Source: Microbacterium sp. nov. GSS16 (lineage in GTDB: Bacteria > Actinomycetota > Actinomycetes > Actinomycetales > Microbacteriaceae). From it: DNA of 64,000 nucleotides. How positions within the stretch are numbered: the stretch's first letter is position 1; the number at the start of each line of letters is the position of its first letter. Of the stretch, positions 7,935 to 15,620 are shown piece by piece. The notes beneath the pieces were generated by a model. The model saw only the letters and a list, made by a program, of their open reading frames with translations, searched no databases and was not told where the DNA came from. The stretch is from contig NZ_CP116338.1 in assembly GCF_028198145.1 (NCBI RefSeq), positions 1,550,001 to 1,614,000 of the forward strand, in the 5' to 3' direction. A program made the position numbers and the translations under genes.

Positions 7935-8060
7935 GGTCGCACCCCCTGTGCTCTTCAACTGTATCGGAGGCCACCGACCCTGGCCTGGATTGAGACGTCC
8001 GCCGAACAGTGTTTAAGAGGAGGAGCGCAAACCATAAATGAAGTATGTTTTTGAGTATCT

Positions 8061-8168
8061 ATGACGGCCGCCGTGGCATTCGCGGGCCTGCTCGTCGTGA
8101 TCATGCGCTCCGACGAGGTGAGGGGCATCCTCACCGACCTCGTCCGACGGGCGCTGACGGTCGCCTGA
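8061..8168 (+). pseudogene. 3' remnant of a DUF4244 pilin-like gene
   Basis: The 35 codons MTAAVAFAGLLVVIMRSDEV... ending RRALTVA match the C-terminal half of DUF4244, a small Flp-pilin-like protein encoded in actinobacterial tad loci just before the TadE genes. The N-terminal leader, the prepilin cleavage region and the start of the hydrophobic helix are missing: the frame is closed by a TGA at 8052-8054, and the sequence upstream of about 8060 is AT-richer and unrelated. The stop overlaps the next start (TGATG). It therefore marks the edge of the inserted island. Translation from the ATG at 8061 is conceivable, but the product would lack a signal for pilus assembly. Confidence 0.7.
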
Positions 8169-8521
8169 TGCCACGCCCCTCTCGCGTACTCGGCGACGAC
8201 CGCGGGTCGGTCGCCGCCGAGCTCGCGGTCGCCCTGCCGGCGGCCCTCATCGCGGTCGCGTTCGGTGTCGGAGCGCTCGGCGCCGCCGCGATGCAGGTCT
8301 CGCTGCAGGATGCCGCAGCCGATGCCGCTCGCCTGCTGGGACGGGGGGAGACGTCCGCTCGCGCAGCGGCGGTGGTGCGCGATGCTGTGGACGGGGCGTC
8401 ATCGGCATCCCGCACGGCAGGAGACCTGGTGTGCGTGACGGCGTCGCTGGACATGCGCATCGGACGGCTGATCTCGGTGCCGCTGAGCGCGTCGAGCTGT
8501 GCCCTCGCGGGAGGGCTGTGA
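8168..8521 (+). CDS. TadE family pilus-assembly protein
   Basis: 117 residues. A basic N-terminus with GSVAAELAVALPAALIAVAF forms the TadE-type N-terminal helix, with the Glu (AAEL) typical of pseudopilins. The rest is small, Ala-rich and extracellular, with two Cys (VCVTA, SCALA) that could form a disulfide. TadE-like minor pilins take part in Flp/Tad pilus assembly at the membrane. ATG 8168 overlaps the TGA of the DUF4244 remnant. Since the major pilin gene is truncated and no tadA/tadB genes are in the window, the pilus may not be functional. Confidence 0.8.
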   Translation: MPRPSRVLGDDRGSVAAELAVALPAALIAVAFGVGALGAAAMQVSLQDAAADAARLLGRGETSARAAAVVRDAVDGASSASRTAGDLVCVTASLDMRIGRLISVPLSASSCALAGGL

Positions 8522-8558
8522 TGGTCTGCGCAGGGGCGGTGCCCGGGAGGGGCGACCG

Positions 8559-8885
8559 ATGAGCGGAACAGCGCTCGCCGCAGGGGTCGTCGCGGTCGCG
8601 GCCAGCCTCTCGCTCGGACTAGCGGCGGTCGGGGGCGCGGCCGTCACCGCGCAGCGCGCGGCGGGGGCGGCCGACGCGGCTGCTCTCGCGGCGGCAGACG
8701 CCGCGTCGGGAGCCGTCGCCACGGGGGAGGACGCCTGCGCTCTCGCCGCGCGCGTAGCCGAGGCATCCGGATCGGAGCTCGCCTCGTGCACCGTCGACGC
8801 TCTCACGGCAACGGTCGAGGTCAGATCCGCGTACTCTGGACTGGTCGCCGTCGCCCGAGCCCGAGCGGGGCCCCCGAAAAGCTGA
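8559..8885 (+). CDS. TadE/TadG-like protein of the tad locus (Rv3654c-like)
   Basis: 108 residues: a hydrophobic N-terminal segment (LAAGVVAVAASLSLGLAAVG) with an Ala-rich region (AADAAALAAADAA) typical of Rv3654c-type TadE-like proteins, then a short domain with two Cys (DACALAARV, LASCTVDAL). It completes the tad cluster and starts at ATG 8559, preceded by GGGAGGGG. The family is often called helicase/secretion-neighbourhood TadE-like. It probably belongs to the same transcript as the upstream TadE gene. Confidence 0.75.
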   Translation: MSGTALAAGVVAVAASLSLGLAAVGGAAVTAQRAAGAADAAALAAADAASGAVATGEDACALAARVAEASGSELASCTVDALTATVEVRSAYSGLVAVARARAGPPKS

Positions 8886-8994
8886 ACGTGCGACGCCCCT
8901 CGCACCGCCCGCGTGTCAGCCGATTCGCCGGAGGATCTCTCGGCTCACGCCAGGATCGCGGTGTGTATGGTGTGCTTCGAAGAAAGGACGCCCC

Positions 8995-11838
8995 TTGGCA
9001 GAAGGCAAGAAGCTCGTCATCGTCGAGTCCCCGACGAAGATGCGGTCGATCCAGGGATACCTCGGCGACGGGTACGAGGTGCTCAGTTCGGTCGGTCACA
9101 TCCGCGACCTCGCCGACAAGAAGGACATCCCCGCCGACGACAAGAAGGCGTATGGAAAGTACTCGATCGACGTCGAGAACGACTTCGATCCCTATTACGT
9201 GGTGTCCGATCGCAAGACCAAGACGGTCGCAGAGCTGCGCCGCGCGCTGAAGAGCGCCGACGAGGTCCTGCTCGCCACAGATGAGGACCGCGAGGGCGAG
9301 GCCATCGCCTGGCACCTGCTCGAGACGCTCAAGCCCAAGGTGCCCGTCAAGCGCATGGTGTTCCACGAGATCACCAAGGACGCCATCCAGGCAGCCGTGG
9401 GCAACACGCGCGAGCTCGACCTCGCCCTCGTCGACGCCCAGGAGACCCGTCGCATCCTCGACCGCCTCTACGGCTGGGACGTCTCGCCGGTGCTCTGGTA
9501 CAAGGTCAAGTCGGGTCTGTCCGCCGGCCGCGTGCAGTCGGCCGCCACCCGCATGGTCGTCGAGCGCGAGCGCGAGCGGATGGCCTTCGTCTCGGCCGAG
9601 TACTGGGACGTCGAGGCTCAGGCATCCGCTTCGGCGGGTTCAGCGACCCAGGGCGCCGCGTTCGGCGTGCGCCTCGTGCGCGTCGACGGCGGGCAGCTCG
9701 CCCGCGGAACCGACTTCGACGACGCAGGAAAGCTCAAGAAGGCCGTCGTCGTGCTGTCCGAGGCCGACGCCGAGGCGCTCGCCGCCGCGGTCGACGCGGC
9801 CGGCACCGCCACGGTCACGAAGGTCGAGGCGAAGCCGGGAACCCGCAGCCCCTACGCCCCGTTCACCACCTCCACCCTGCAGCAGGAGGCCGGGCGCAAG
9901 CTCTCGATGAGCGCCAAGCAGGCGATGAGCGTCGCCCAGCGGCTCTACGAGAAGGGATACATCACCTATATGCGCACCGACTCGGTCGCGCTGAGCACGC
10001 AGGCGATCCAGGCCGCGCGCAGCCAGGCCGTGGCCCTGTACGGCGATTCGGCCGTGCCGCTGAAGCCGCGGGTGTACAAGTCGAAGAGCAAGAACGCCCA
10101 GGAGGCCCACGAGGCGATCCGCCCCTCGGGCGAGACCTTCCGCACTCCCGCGTCTGTCGCCTCCGGCCTCGACCGCGACGAGCAGCGCCTGTACGACCTG
10201 ATCTGGAAGCGCACCGTCGCCAGCCAGATGTCGGATGCGAAGTACGAGACCACCACGGTCACGCTCGAGACGCAGGCCGCCGACAAGCGGGTCGAGTTCA
10301 CGGCATCTGGAACCGTCTACACGTTCAAGGGCTTCCTCGAGGCGTACGAGGAGGGCCGCGACGAGAAGCGCAACGCGCAGGACTCCTCGGCCGACCAGTC
10401 GCTGCCGGCGGTCGCGGTCGGCGACGAACTCGCCATCGGCGAGTCCGTAGCTAAGGGGCACCGCACCACCCCGAAGCCCCGCTACACCGAGGCTTCACTG
10501 GTGAAGGCACTGGAAGAGCACGGCATCGGCCGGCCGTCGACCTTCGCGAGCATCATCGGCACCGTGATCGACCGTGGGTATGCGACCAAGCGCGGGCAGG
10601 CCCTCGTGCCCACGTGGCTGGCGTTCAGCGTCGTGCGCCTGCTCGAGCAGCATTTCGCCGACCTCATCGACTACGACTTCACCGCCGCCCTCGAAGACGA
10701 TCTCGACGCGATCGCCCGCGGCGAGCAGAACCGCGTGGAGTGGCTGAAGTCGTTCTACTACGGCTCCGAGAATCAGGTGGGCCTGCGACAGGTCGTCGAC
10801 AATCTCGGCGAGATCGACGCGCGAGCGCTGAACTCGACGCGCATCACCGACGACGCCACGCTCCGCTTCGGCAAGTACGGCCCGTACCTCGAAGTCATCG
10901 ACCCGGCGAACCCCGAGGCCAAACCGCGCATCGTCAACGTGCCCGAGGATCTCGCGCCCGATGAGCTCACCGCCGACAAGGCGCGCGAGCTGATCGACGC
11001 GCCGGTCGCCGGTGACCGCGTGCTGGGCGAGAACCCCGAGAACGGCAAGATCGTCGTCGTGAAGGACGGCCGCTTCGGCCCGTACGTGCAGGAGAACGAC
11101 CCGGTCTCCGATGACGACGCCGTGGACGAGGCGACCGGCGAGGTCGTCGACAAGCCCAAGAAGAAGGCCAAGAAGGATGCTGCGCCCAAGCCGCGCACCG
11201 CGTCGCTGTTCCGGTCGATGTCGGTCGATACGATCGACCTCGACACCGCGCTGCAGCTGCTCAGCCTGCCGCGTGTGGTCGGTGCCGATCCTGCCACGGG
11301 CGAGGAGATCACCGCGCAGAACGGGCGCTTCGGGCCGTACCTGAAGAAGGGCGCCGACTCGCGCTCGCTGGAGAGCGAGTCGCAGATCTTCGATGTGACC
11401 CTCGAGCAGGCGCTCGAGCTGTACGCGCAGCCGAAGTACGGCGGGCGCAAGGCATCCAGCGCGCTCAAGGAGTTCGAGGCCGACCCCGTCAGCGGCAAGC
11501 CGATCCGCATCCGCGACGGCCGCTTCGGCGCCTACGTGACCGACGGCGAGACGAACGTGACCATCCCGCGCGGCCAGACACCCGATGACGTGACCTTCGA
11601 AATCGCCGTGCAGATGCTCGCCGACAAGCGCGCCAAGGGACCCGCGCCCAAGCGCGGCGCGAAGAAGGCTCCGGCGAAGAAGGCCGCGGCGAAGAAGACC
11701 GCGGCGAAGAAGGCGCCGGCATCGGACGCCGACAAGGCGGCTGCACGCTCCGAGGCGGCGAAGAAGGCGGCGGCCACGCGCAAGGCGAACGCCATCGCGA
11801 AGGCCGATGCGGCGCGCGCCGCAGCTCGTGCGCAGTGA
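8995..11838 (+). CDS. topA: DNA topoisomerase I
   Basis: Type IA topoisomerase that relaxes negative supercoils by transient single-strand breakage. The 947-residue protein starts at TTG 8995 after GAAAGGA (MAEGKKLVIVESPTKM). The Toprim metal motif is at residues 96-102 (DEDREGE) and the active-site tyrosine is Y325 in YITYMRTDS. At the C-terminus four FGPY-type repeats are visible (RFGKYGPYL, RFGPYVQ, RFGPYLKKG, RFGAYVTDG), in place of the zinc fingers of the E. coli enzyme. A Lys/Ala-rich tail from about residue 880 is typical of actinobacterial TopA and helps DNA binding and processivity. It is followed closely by tmk and holB, a usual actinobacterial order. Confidence 0.98.
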   Translation: MAEGKKLVIVESPTKMRSIQGYLGDGYEVLSSVGHIRDLADKKDIPADDKKAYGKYSIDVENDFDPYYVVSDRKTKTVAELRRALKSADEVLLATDEDREGEAIAWHLLETLKPKVPVKRMVFHEITKDAIQAAVGNTRELDLALVDAQETRRILDRLYGWDVSPVLWYKVKSGLSAGRVQSAATRMVVERERERMAFVSAEYWDVEAQASASAGSATQGAAFGVRLVRVDGGQLARGTDFDDAGKLKKAVVVLSEADAEALAAAVDAAGTATVTKVEAKPGTRSPYAPFTTSTLQQEAGRKLSMSAKQAMSVAQRLYEKGYITYMRTDSVALSTQAIQAARSQAVALYGDSAVPLKPRVYKSKSKNAQEAHEAIRPSGETFRTPASVASGLDRDEQRLYDLIWKRTVASQMSDAKYETTTVTLETQAADKRVEFTASGTVYTFKGFLEAYEEGRDEKRNAQDSSADQSLPAVAVGDELAIGESVAKGHRTTPKPRYTEASLVKALEEHGIGRPSTFASIIGTVIDRGYATKRGQALVPTWLAFSVVRLLEQHFADLIDYDFTAALEDDLDAIARGEQNRVEWLKSFYYGSENQVGLRQVVDNLGEIDARALNSTRITDDATLRFGKYGPYLEVIDPANPEAKPRIVNVPEDLAPDELTADKARELIDAPVAGDRVLGENPENGKIVVVKDGRFGPYVQENDPVSDDDAVDEATGEVVDKPKKKAKKDAAPKPRTASLFRSMSVDTIDLDTALQLLSLPRVVGADPATGEEITAQNGRFGPYLKKGADSRSLESESQIFDVTLEQALELYAQPKYGGRKASSALKEFEADPVSGKPIRIRDGRFGAYVTDGETNVTIPRGQTPDDVTFEIAVQMLADKRAKGPAPKRGAKKAPAKKAAAKKTAAKKAPASDADKAAARSEAAKKAAATRKANAIAKADAARAAARAQ

Positions 11839-11867
11839 GCGGGCTGACTGGAAGTGAAGGCGGGATC

Positions 11868-12494
11868 GTGACGTCGGCGCCCGGGCTGTGGATCACGCTC
11901 GAGGGCGGTGACGGCTCCGGCAAGACCACCCAGGCCGGGCTGCTCGCGCAGTGGATGCAGCAGCGCGGCCGCACCGTGCTGCACACGCGCGAGCCCGGCG
12001 GATCCGAGGTCGGCACCCTCATCCGCGACATCGTGCTGCACCATCGCGGCGACATCGCCCCCCGGGCGGAGGCCCTGCTGTACGCCGCCGATCGGGCACA
12101 CCACGTCGCCACGGTCGTGCGGCCCGCGCTGGCTCGCGGGGAGGTCGTCATCCAGGATCGCTACCTCGACTCGTCCGTCGCCTACCAGGGCGCCGGACGC
12201 GTGCTCGACGCCACCGAGGTGCGCGACCTCTCGCTGTGGGCAGCCGAGGGAGCGCTGCCCGACCTGACCGTGCTGCTCGATCTCGACCCGTCGACGGCGC
12301 GTCGCCGGCTCGACGCGGACGACAAGCCGTTCGATCGTCTCGAAGCCGAGAAGGAGGACTTCCACGCCCGCGTGCGATCGGCGTACCTCGCGCTCGCCGC
12401 CGACGAGCCGCAGCGGTTCCTCGTGGTCGACGCCTCGCTCGACCCCGACGACATCGCCGCGCTGATCCGAGCACGCCTGTCGGTACTCCTCTGA
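11868..12494 (+). CDS. tmk: Thymidylate kinase
   Basis: Phosphorylates dTMP to dTDP with ATP. The P-loop GGDGSGKTT is near the N-terminus, DRYLDSSVAYQG is the family DR(Y/F) motif, and LDADDKPFDRLE covers the region before the lid helix. GTG 11868 (208 residues) is preferred because GAAGG lies 7 bases upstream and the protein then begins MTSAPGLWITLEGGDG like other Tmk proteins. A GTG at 11835 overlapping the topA stop would add 11 residues. Likely co-transcribed with topA and holB. Confidence 0.95.
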   Translation: MTSAPGLWITLEGGDGSGKTTQAGLLAQWMQQRGRTVLHTREPGGSEVGTLIRDIVLHHRGDIAPRAEALLYAADRAHHVATVVRPALARGEVVIQDRYLDSSVAYQGAGRVLDATEVRDLSLWAAEGALPDLTVLLDLDPSTARRRLDADDKPFDRLEAEKEDFHARVRSAYLALAADEPQRFLVVDASLDPDDIAALIRARLSVLL

Positions 12495-12545
12495 GCCGGA
12501 TGGGGCGGAGCAGCCGATGTCGACCCCGCGGATAGGCTGGAGCGC

Positions 12546-13703
12546 ATGACAGCCCTCGCCACCGCGCCGTTCCCGTGGACGGACGTGTGGGGACAAGACG
12601 CCGCGGTGCAGACCCTTCGCCAGGCCGCTGACGACCCGGCATCGCTCTCGCACGCCTGGCTGATCACCGGCCCACCCGGCTCGGGACGATCGACGCTGGC
12701 CTACGCGTTCGCAGCCGCGCTGATCGCTGACGGTCCGCACGACGAGGCCACGATGCGTCAGGTGCTCGCCCGCACGCATCCGGATGTGACGGCGCTGCGC
12801 ACCGACAAGGTGATCATCACGATCGCCGAGGCGCGAGCTCTGGTCGAGCGGTCGTACTTCGCCCCTTCCGCCGGACGCTACCGCGTGATCGTCGTCGAAG
12901 ACGCCGACCGCATGGTCGAGCGCACGTCGAACGTGCTGCTGAAAGCGCTCGAAGAGCCGCCCGAGAAGACCGTCTGGGTGCTGTGCGCGCCGAGCGAAGC
13001 CGATCTGCTGCCGACCATCCGTTCACGGGTGCGCCCGCTGCGGCTGCGCGAGCCCGACGTCGACGACGTGGCGCGACTCATCGCCGCGCGCACCGGCGTC
13101 GACGCCACCGTCGCCGAGCAGGCCGCCCGCCACGCGCAGCGGCACATCGGCATGGCGCAGCGGCTGGCCACCGATGGCGACGCCCGTCGCCGGCGCGACG
13201 AGACGCTCCGCGCGGTGCTCGGGGTGCGCGGTGTCAGCACGGCGGTCGAGGTCGCGGGAAAGATCATCCAGGCCGCCACCGACGACGCGAAGGCGCTCAC
13301 CGCCGAGCGGGACGCCGCCGAGCGAGCCGCCCTGCTGCGCACCGTCGGAATCGCTGAAGGACAGGCGGTGCCACCCGCGCTGCGCGCGCAGATCAGCGCG
13401 CTCGAAGACGATCAGCGCAAGCGCGCGACGCGCAGCCTGCGTGACGGCATCGACCGGGTGCTCACCGACCTGCAGTCGCTGTACCGCGACGTGGCCATGC
13501 TGCAGTTCGGCCGGGGCGACGAGCTGATCAACCGCGAACTGCGCGATGAGCTCGACCGCGTCGCCGCCCCATGGCCCGTCGAGCGCACCATCCTCGTCCT
13601 CGACGCGGTGGCCGCCACCCGCGAGTCGCTGGAGCGCAATGTCGCACCGCTGCTCGCCGTCGAGAGTCTTCTCGTGACCGTCTCCAGCGGAAGGACCCCG
13701 TGA
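12546..13703 (+). CDS. holB: DNA polymerase III delta' subunit
   Basis: Clamp-loader subunit, 385 residues, AAA+ fold. The N-terminus (WTDVWGQDAAVQTLRQAA) and the P-loop-like GPPGSGRST (residues 42-50, Arg in place of the usual Lys) are followed by HPDVTALRTD, RVIVVEDADRM and LLKALEEPP, all typical of delta'. SRVRPLRL carries the SRC-like motif, with Val in place of Cys. The four zinc-binding cysteines usual between the P-loop and HPDV are absent here. Its stop overlaps the next gene's GTG (GTGA). Confidence 0.93.
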   Translation: MTALATAPFPWTDVWGQDAAVQTLRQAADDPASLSHAWLITGPPGSGRSTLAYAFAAALIADGPHDEATMRQVLARTHPDVTALRTDKVIITIAEARALVERSYFAPSAGRYRVIVVEDADRMVERTSNVLLKALEEPPEKTVWVLCAPSEADLLPTIRSRVRPLRLREPDVDDVARLIAARTGVDATVAEQAARHAQRHIGMAQRLATDGDARRRRDETLRAVLGVRGVSTAVEVAGKIIQAATDDAKALTAERDAAERAALLRTVGIAEGQAVPPALRAQISALEDDQRKRATRSLRDGIDRVLTDLQSLYRDVAMLQFGRGDELINRELRDELDRVAAPWPVERTILVLDAVAATRESLERNVAPLLAVESLLVTVSSGRTP

Positions 13704-15265
13704 ACCGTCGAACCTCCGGGCCTCGATCCCTGCGCCCGCTGCGTCGAGCCGCCGCCGTGCTGGCCGGGCTCGTCGCGGCATCACTCGCGCTCTCCGGATG
13801 CCTGTACGCGCAGATACCCGAGACTCCCACCTCGATCTCCCGAGATCCTGACGGATCCGGCGTCTCGGCGGAGCTGAAGCCGTACTACTCGCAGAAGCTC
13901 GAGTGGGAGGCGTGCGGTGCCCGGTTCGACTGCACGGAGGTCACGGCTCCGCGCGACTGGGAAGACCCGACCGCGGGCGATCTGACCCTCGCGCTCATCC
14001 GGCACCAGGCGACCGGGCAGTTCGAGGGATCGCTGCTGATCAACCCGGGCGGCCCGGGATCGAGCGGCTACGACTTCGTCGCGCAGAGCCTGGAGTACGC
14101 GGTCGGGGCCGAGCTCATCGAGCGCTTCGACGTGATCGGCTTCGACCCGCGCGGCGTCGGCCGATCGAGCGCAGTCGCCTGCCTCGACGCCGAGCAGATG
14201 GACGAGTACAACTACGGCGTGCTCGACGCCCCGCGCGACACCCCCGAGTGGGAGGCCGAGATCGCCGCGCGCAACCAGCAATACGCAGATGCGTGCGAGG
14301 CGAACAGCGACGGACTGCTTCCGCACATCACCACCGTGAACTCGGCGCGCGACATGGATCTGATCCGGGCCGTGCTGGGCGACAAGACGCTGAACTACCT
14401 CGGCTACTCGTACGGGACGTTCCTCGGCGCCACGTATGCGAAGCTGTTCCCGCAGCGCGCGCAGCGGCTGGTGCTCGACGGGGCGATCGACCCGGCCGTC
14501 CCCGGGCTCGAGGTCGGCACGACGCAGGCGATCGGCTTCGAGTCGGCGCTGCGCGCGTATCTCTCCGGCTGCCTCTCCGGTGGTGACTGCCCGTTCAACG
14601 GCTCGACCGACGACGCCGTAGCCGACGTCCAAGCGCTGCTCGCCACTGTCGCCCGCACCCCGATCGAGAACGGCGACGGGCGGATGCTGACCGTCGACAC
14701 CATGATCACGGGCATCATCACCGCGATGTACAGCGAGCAGAGCTGGCCGTATCTCACCCAGGGTTTCACCGCCGTGCTGCAGGGTGACCCGTCGGTGCTC
14801 TTCGCGCTCGCCGACAGCTACAACGGACGCGAGCCCGACGGCACCTACGCCGACAACTCCTCCGAGGCGTTCCGGGCGTACAACTGCATGGACTATCCCG
14901 TCGAGGACGACCCGGCCGCGGAAGCTGCGGCGATCGCGAAGATCGAGAAGCTCGCGCCCACGTTCGCCCCGTACTGGCAGGGGCCCGACCCGTGCGAGGT
15001 ATGGCCCTACCCGCCGGTCGGCGTGCGCGAGCCGATCACCGCCTCGGGCTCTGGCCCGATCGTCGTCGTCGGCACGACCAACGACCCTGCCACGCCGTAC
15101 GAGTGGTCGGAGTCCCTCGCGCAGCAGCTCGAGAACGGCGTGCTCGTGACCCGGGTGGGCGAGGGGCACACCGGCTACAACAAGGGCAGCGGCTGCGTCG
15201 ACGATGCTGTCGAGAGCTTCCTCATCGACGGCACGGTTCCCGACGACGGGCTGCGATGCGAGTGA
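13700..15265 (+). CDS. Secreted S33-family alpha/beta hydrolase (tripeptidyl aminopeptidase-like) lipoprotein
   Basis: 521 residues from GTG 13700, overlapping holB. A lipobox LALSGC puts the lipidated Cys at residue 34. The hydrolase fold shows PGGPGSSG (oxyanion region), DPRGVGRSS, the nucleophile S237 in LGYSYGT, D462 in TNDPATPYEW and H490 in GEGHTGY. The C-terminal part matches the TAP-like domain of secreted actinobacterial aminopeptidases, which release N-terminal tripeptides or hydrolyse related substrates outside the cell. Several Cys pairs (CLSGGDC, DPCEVW, GSGC) fit an extracytoplasmic protein. Confidence 0.9.
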   Translation: MNRRTSGPRSLRPLRRAAAVLAGLVAASLALSGCLYAQIPETPTSISRDPDGSGVSAELKPYYSQKLEWEACGARFDCTEVTAPRDWEDPTAGDLTLALIRHQATGQFEGSLLINPGGPGSSGYDFVAQSLEYAVGAELIERFDVIGFDPRGVGRSSAVACLDAEQMDEYNYGVLDAPRDTPEWEAEIAARNQQYADACEANSDGLLPHITTVNSARDMDLIRAVLGDKTLNYLGYSYGTFLGATYAKLFPQRAQRLVLDGAIDPAVPGLEVGTTQAIGFESALRAYLSGCLSGGDCPFNGSTDDAVADVQALLATVARTPIENGDGRMLTVDTMITGIITAMYSEQSWPYLTQGFTAVLQGDPSVLFALADSYNGREPDGTYADNSSEAFRAYNCMDYPVEDDPAAEAAAIAKIEKLAPTFAPYWQGPDPCEVWPYPPVGVREPITASGSGPIVVVGTTNDPATPYEWSESLAQQLENGVLVTRVGEGHTGYNKGSGCVDDAVESFLIDGTVPDDGLRCE

Positions 15266-15347
15266 TCGGCGGGCGGCACCCGCTCGGTTTCGCGCCCGCC
15301 CGATCGTCGTAGTAGGATCATTGCTTGTGCCGCAGTCCGCTGCGCAC

Positions 15348-15419
15348 GCCACCTTAGCTCAGTGGTAGAGCATCCCACTCGTAATGGGAAGGCCGTCAGT
15401 TCGATCCTGACAGGTGGCT
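15348..15419 (+). tRNA. tRNA-Thr (anticodon CGT)
   Basis: Cloverleaf with acceptor arms GCCACCT / AGGTGGC, D-arm AGCTCAGTGGTAGAGC, an anticodon stem around loop CTCGTAA (anticodon CGT, reading ACG) and TTCGATC in the T loop. 72 nt; CCA is not encoded. A strong terminator hairpin follows within 5 bases. Confidence 0.97.
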
Positions 15420-15423
15420 CAGC

Positions 15424-15456
15424 TCGGGCCCGGGATGCACAGCATCCCGGGCCCGA
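15424..15456 (+). terminator. Terminator hairpin after tRNA-Thr
   Basis: Perfect 15-bp inverted repeat (TCGGGCCCGGGATGC and its complement) with a 3-base loop directly after the tRNA. It may also stop transcription of the minus-strand symporter operon that ends at 15480. Confidence 0.75.
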
Positions 15457-15479
15457 AGTGGTCTCAGCGGCCGCGACGA

Positions 15480-15620
15480 TCAGATGATCGAGCGGTCCTC
15501 GGCCTTGGCCTGCTTCGCCTCCTCGACGAAGGCGCGCACGATGACCGTGAGCGTTCCCGCCACGATCACAGGCCACACCAGCACATAGGCGGTCAGGGCG
15601 ATGGTCGACATGTCCATCAT
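15480..15620 (-). CDS. Small membrane subunit of a sodium/solute symporter, 46 residues
   Basis: A 46-residue protein with one hydrophobic helix (TAYVLVWPVIVAGTLTVIV) and a charged cytoplasmic tail (EEAKQAKAEDRSII). It starts at ATG 15620, overlapping the symporter stop as ATGA; a second ATG at 15617 is close by. Short proteins of this kind are encoded right after SSS-family symporters in actinobacteria and are annotated as putative transporter small subunits. The coupling and the single helix support an accessory role in the symporter complex; the function is inferred from context. Confidence 0.75.
   Translation of the reverse strand: MMDMSTIALTAYVLVWPVIVAGTLTVIVRAFVEEAKQAKAEDRSII

Noticed and set aside
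13023..13784. Open frame on the minus strand across holB (253 codons)
   Set aside because: Shadow of holB; no domain and no ribosome binding site.
13781..15352. Long open frame antisense to the S33 peptidase gene (523 codons)
   Set aside because: Arises from the GC-rich third positions of the real gene on the other strand; its sequence is Arg/Val/Gly-rich with no domain, and the sense gene has clear motifs.
15348..15419. tRNA-Thr as an integration site of a mobile element
   Set aside because: The tRNA is followed at once by a terminator and ordinary backbone genes, with no integrase or duplicated tRNA end.
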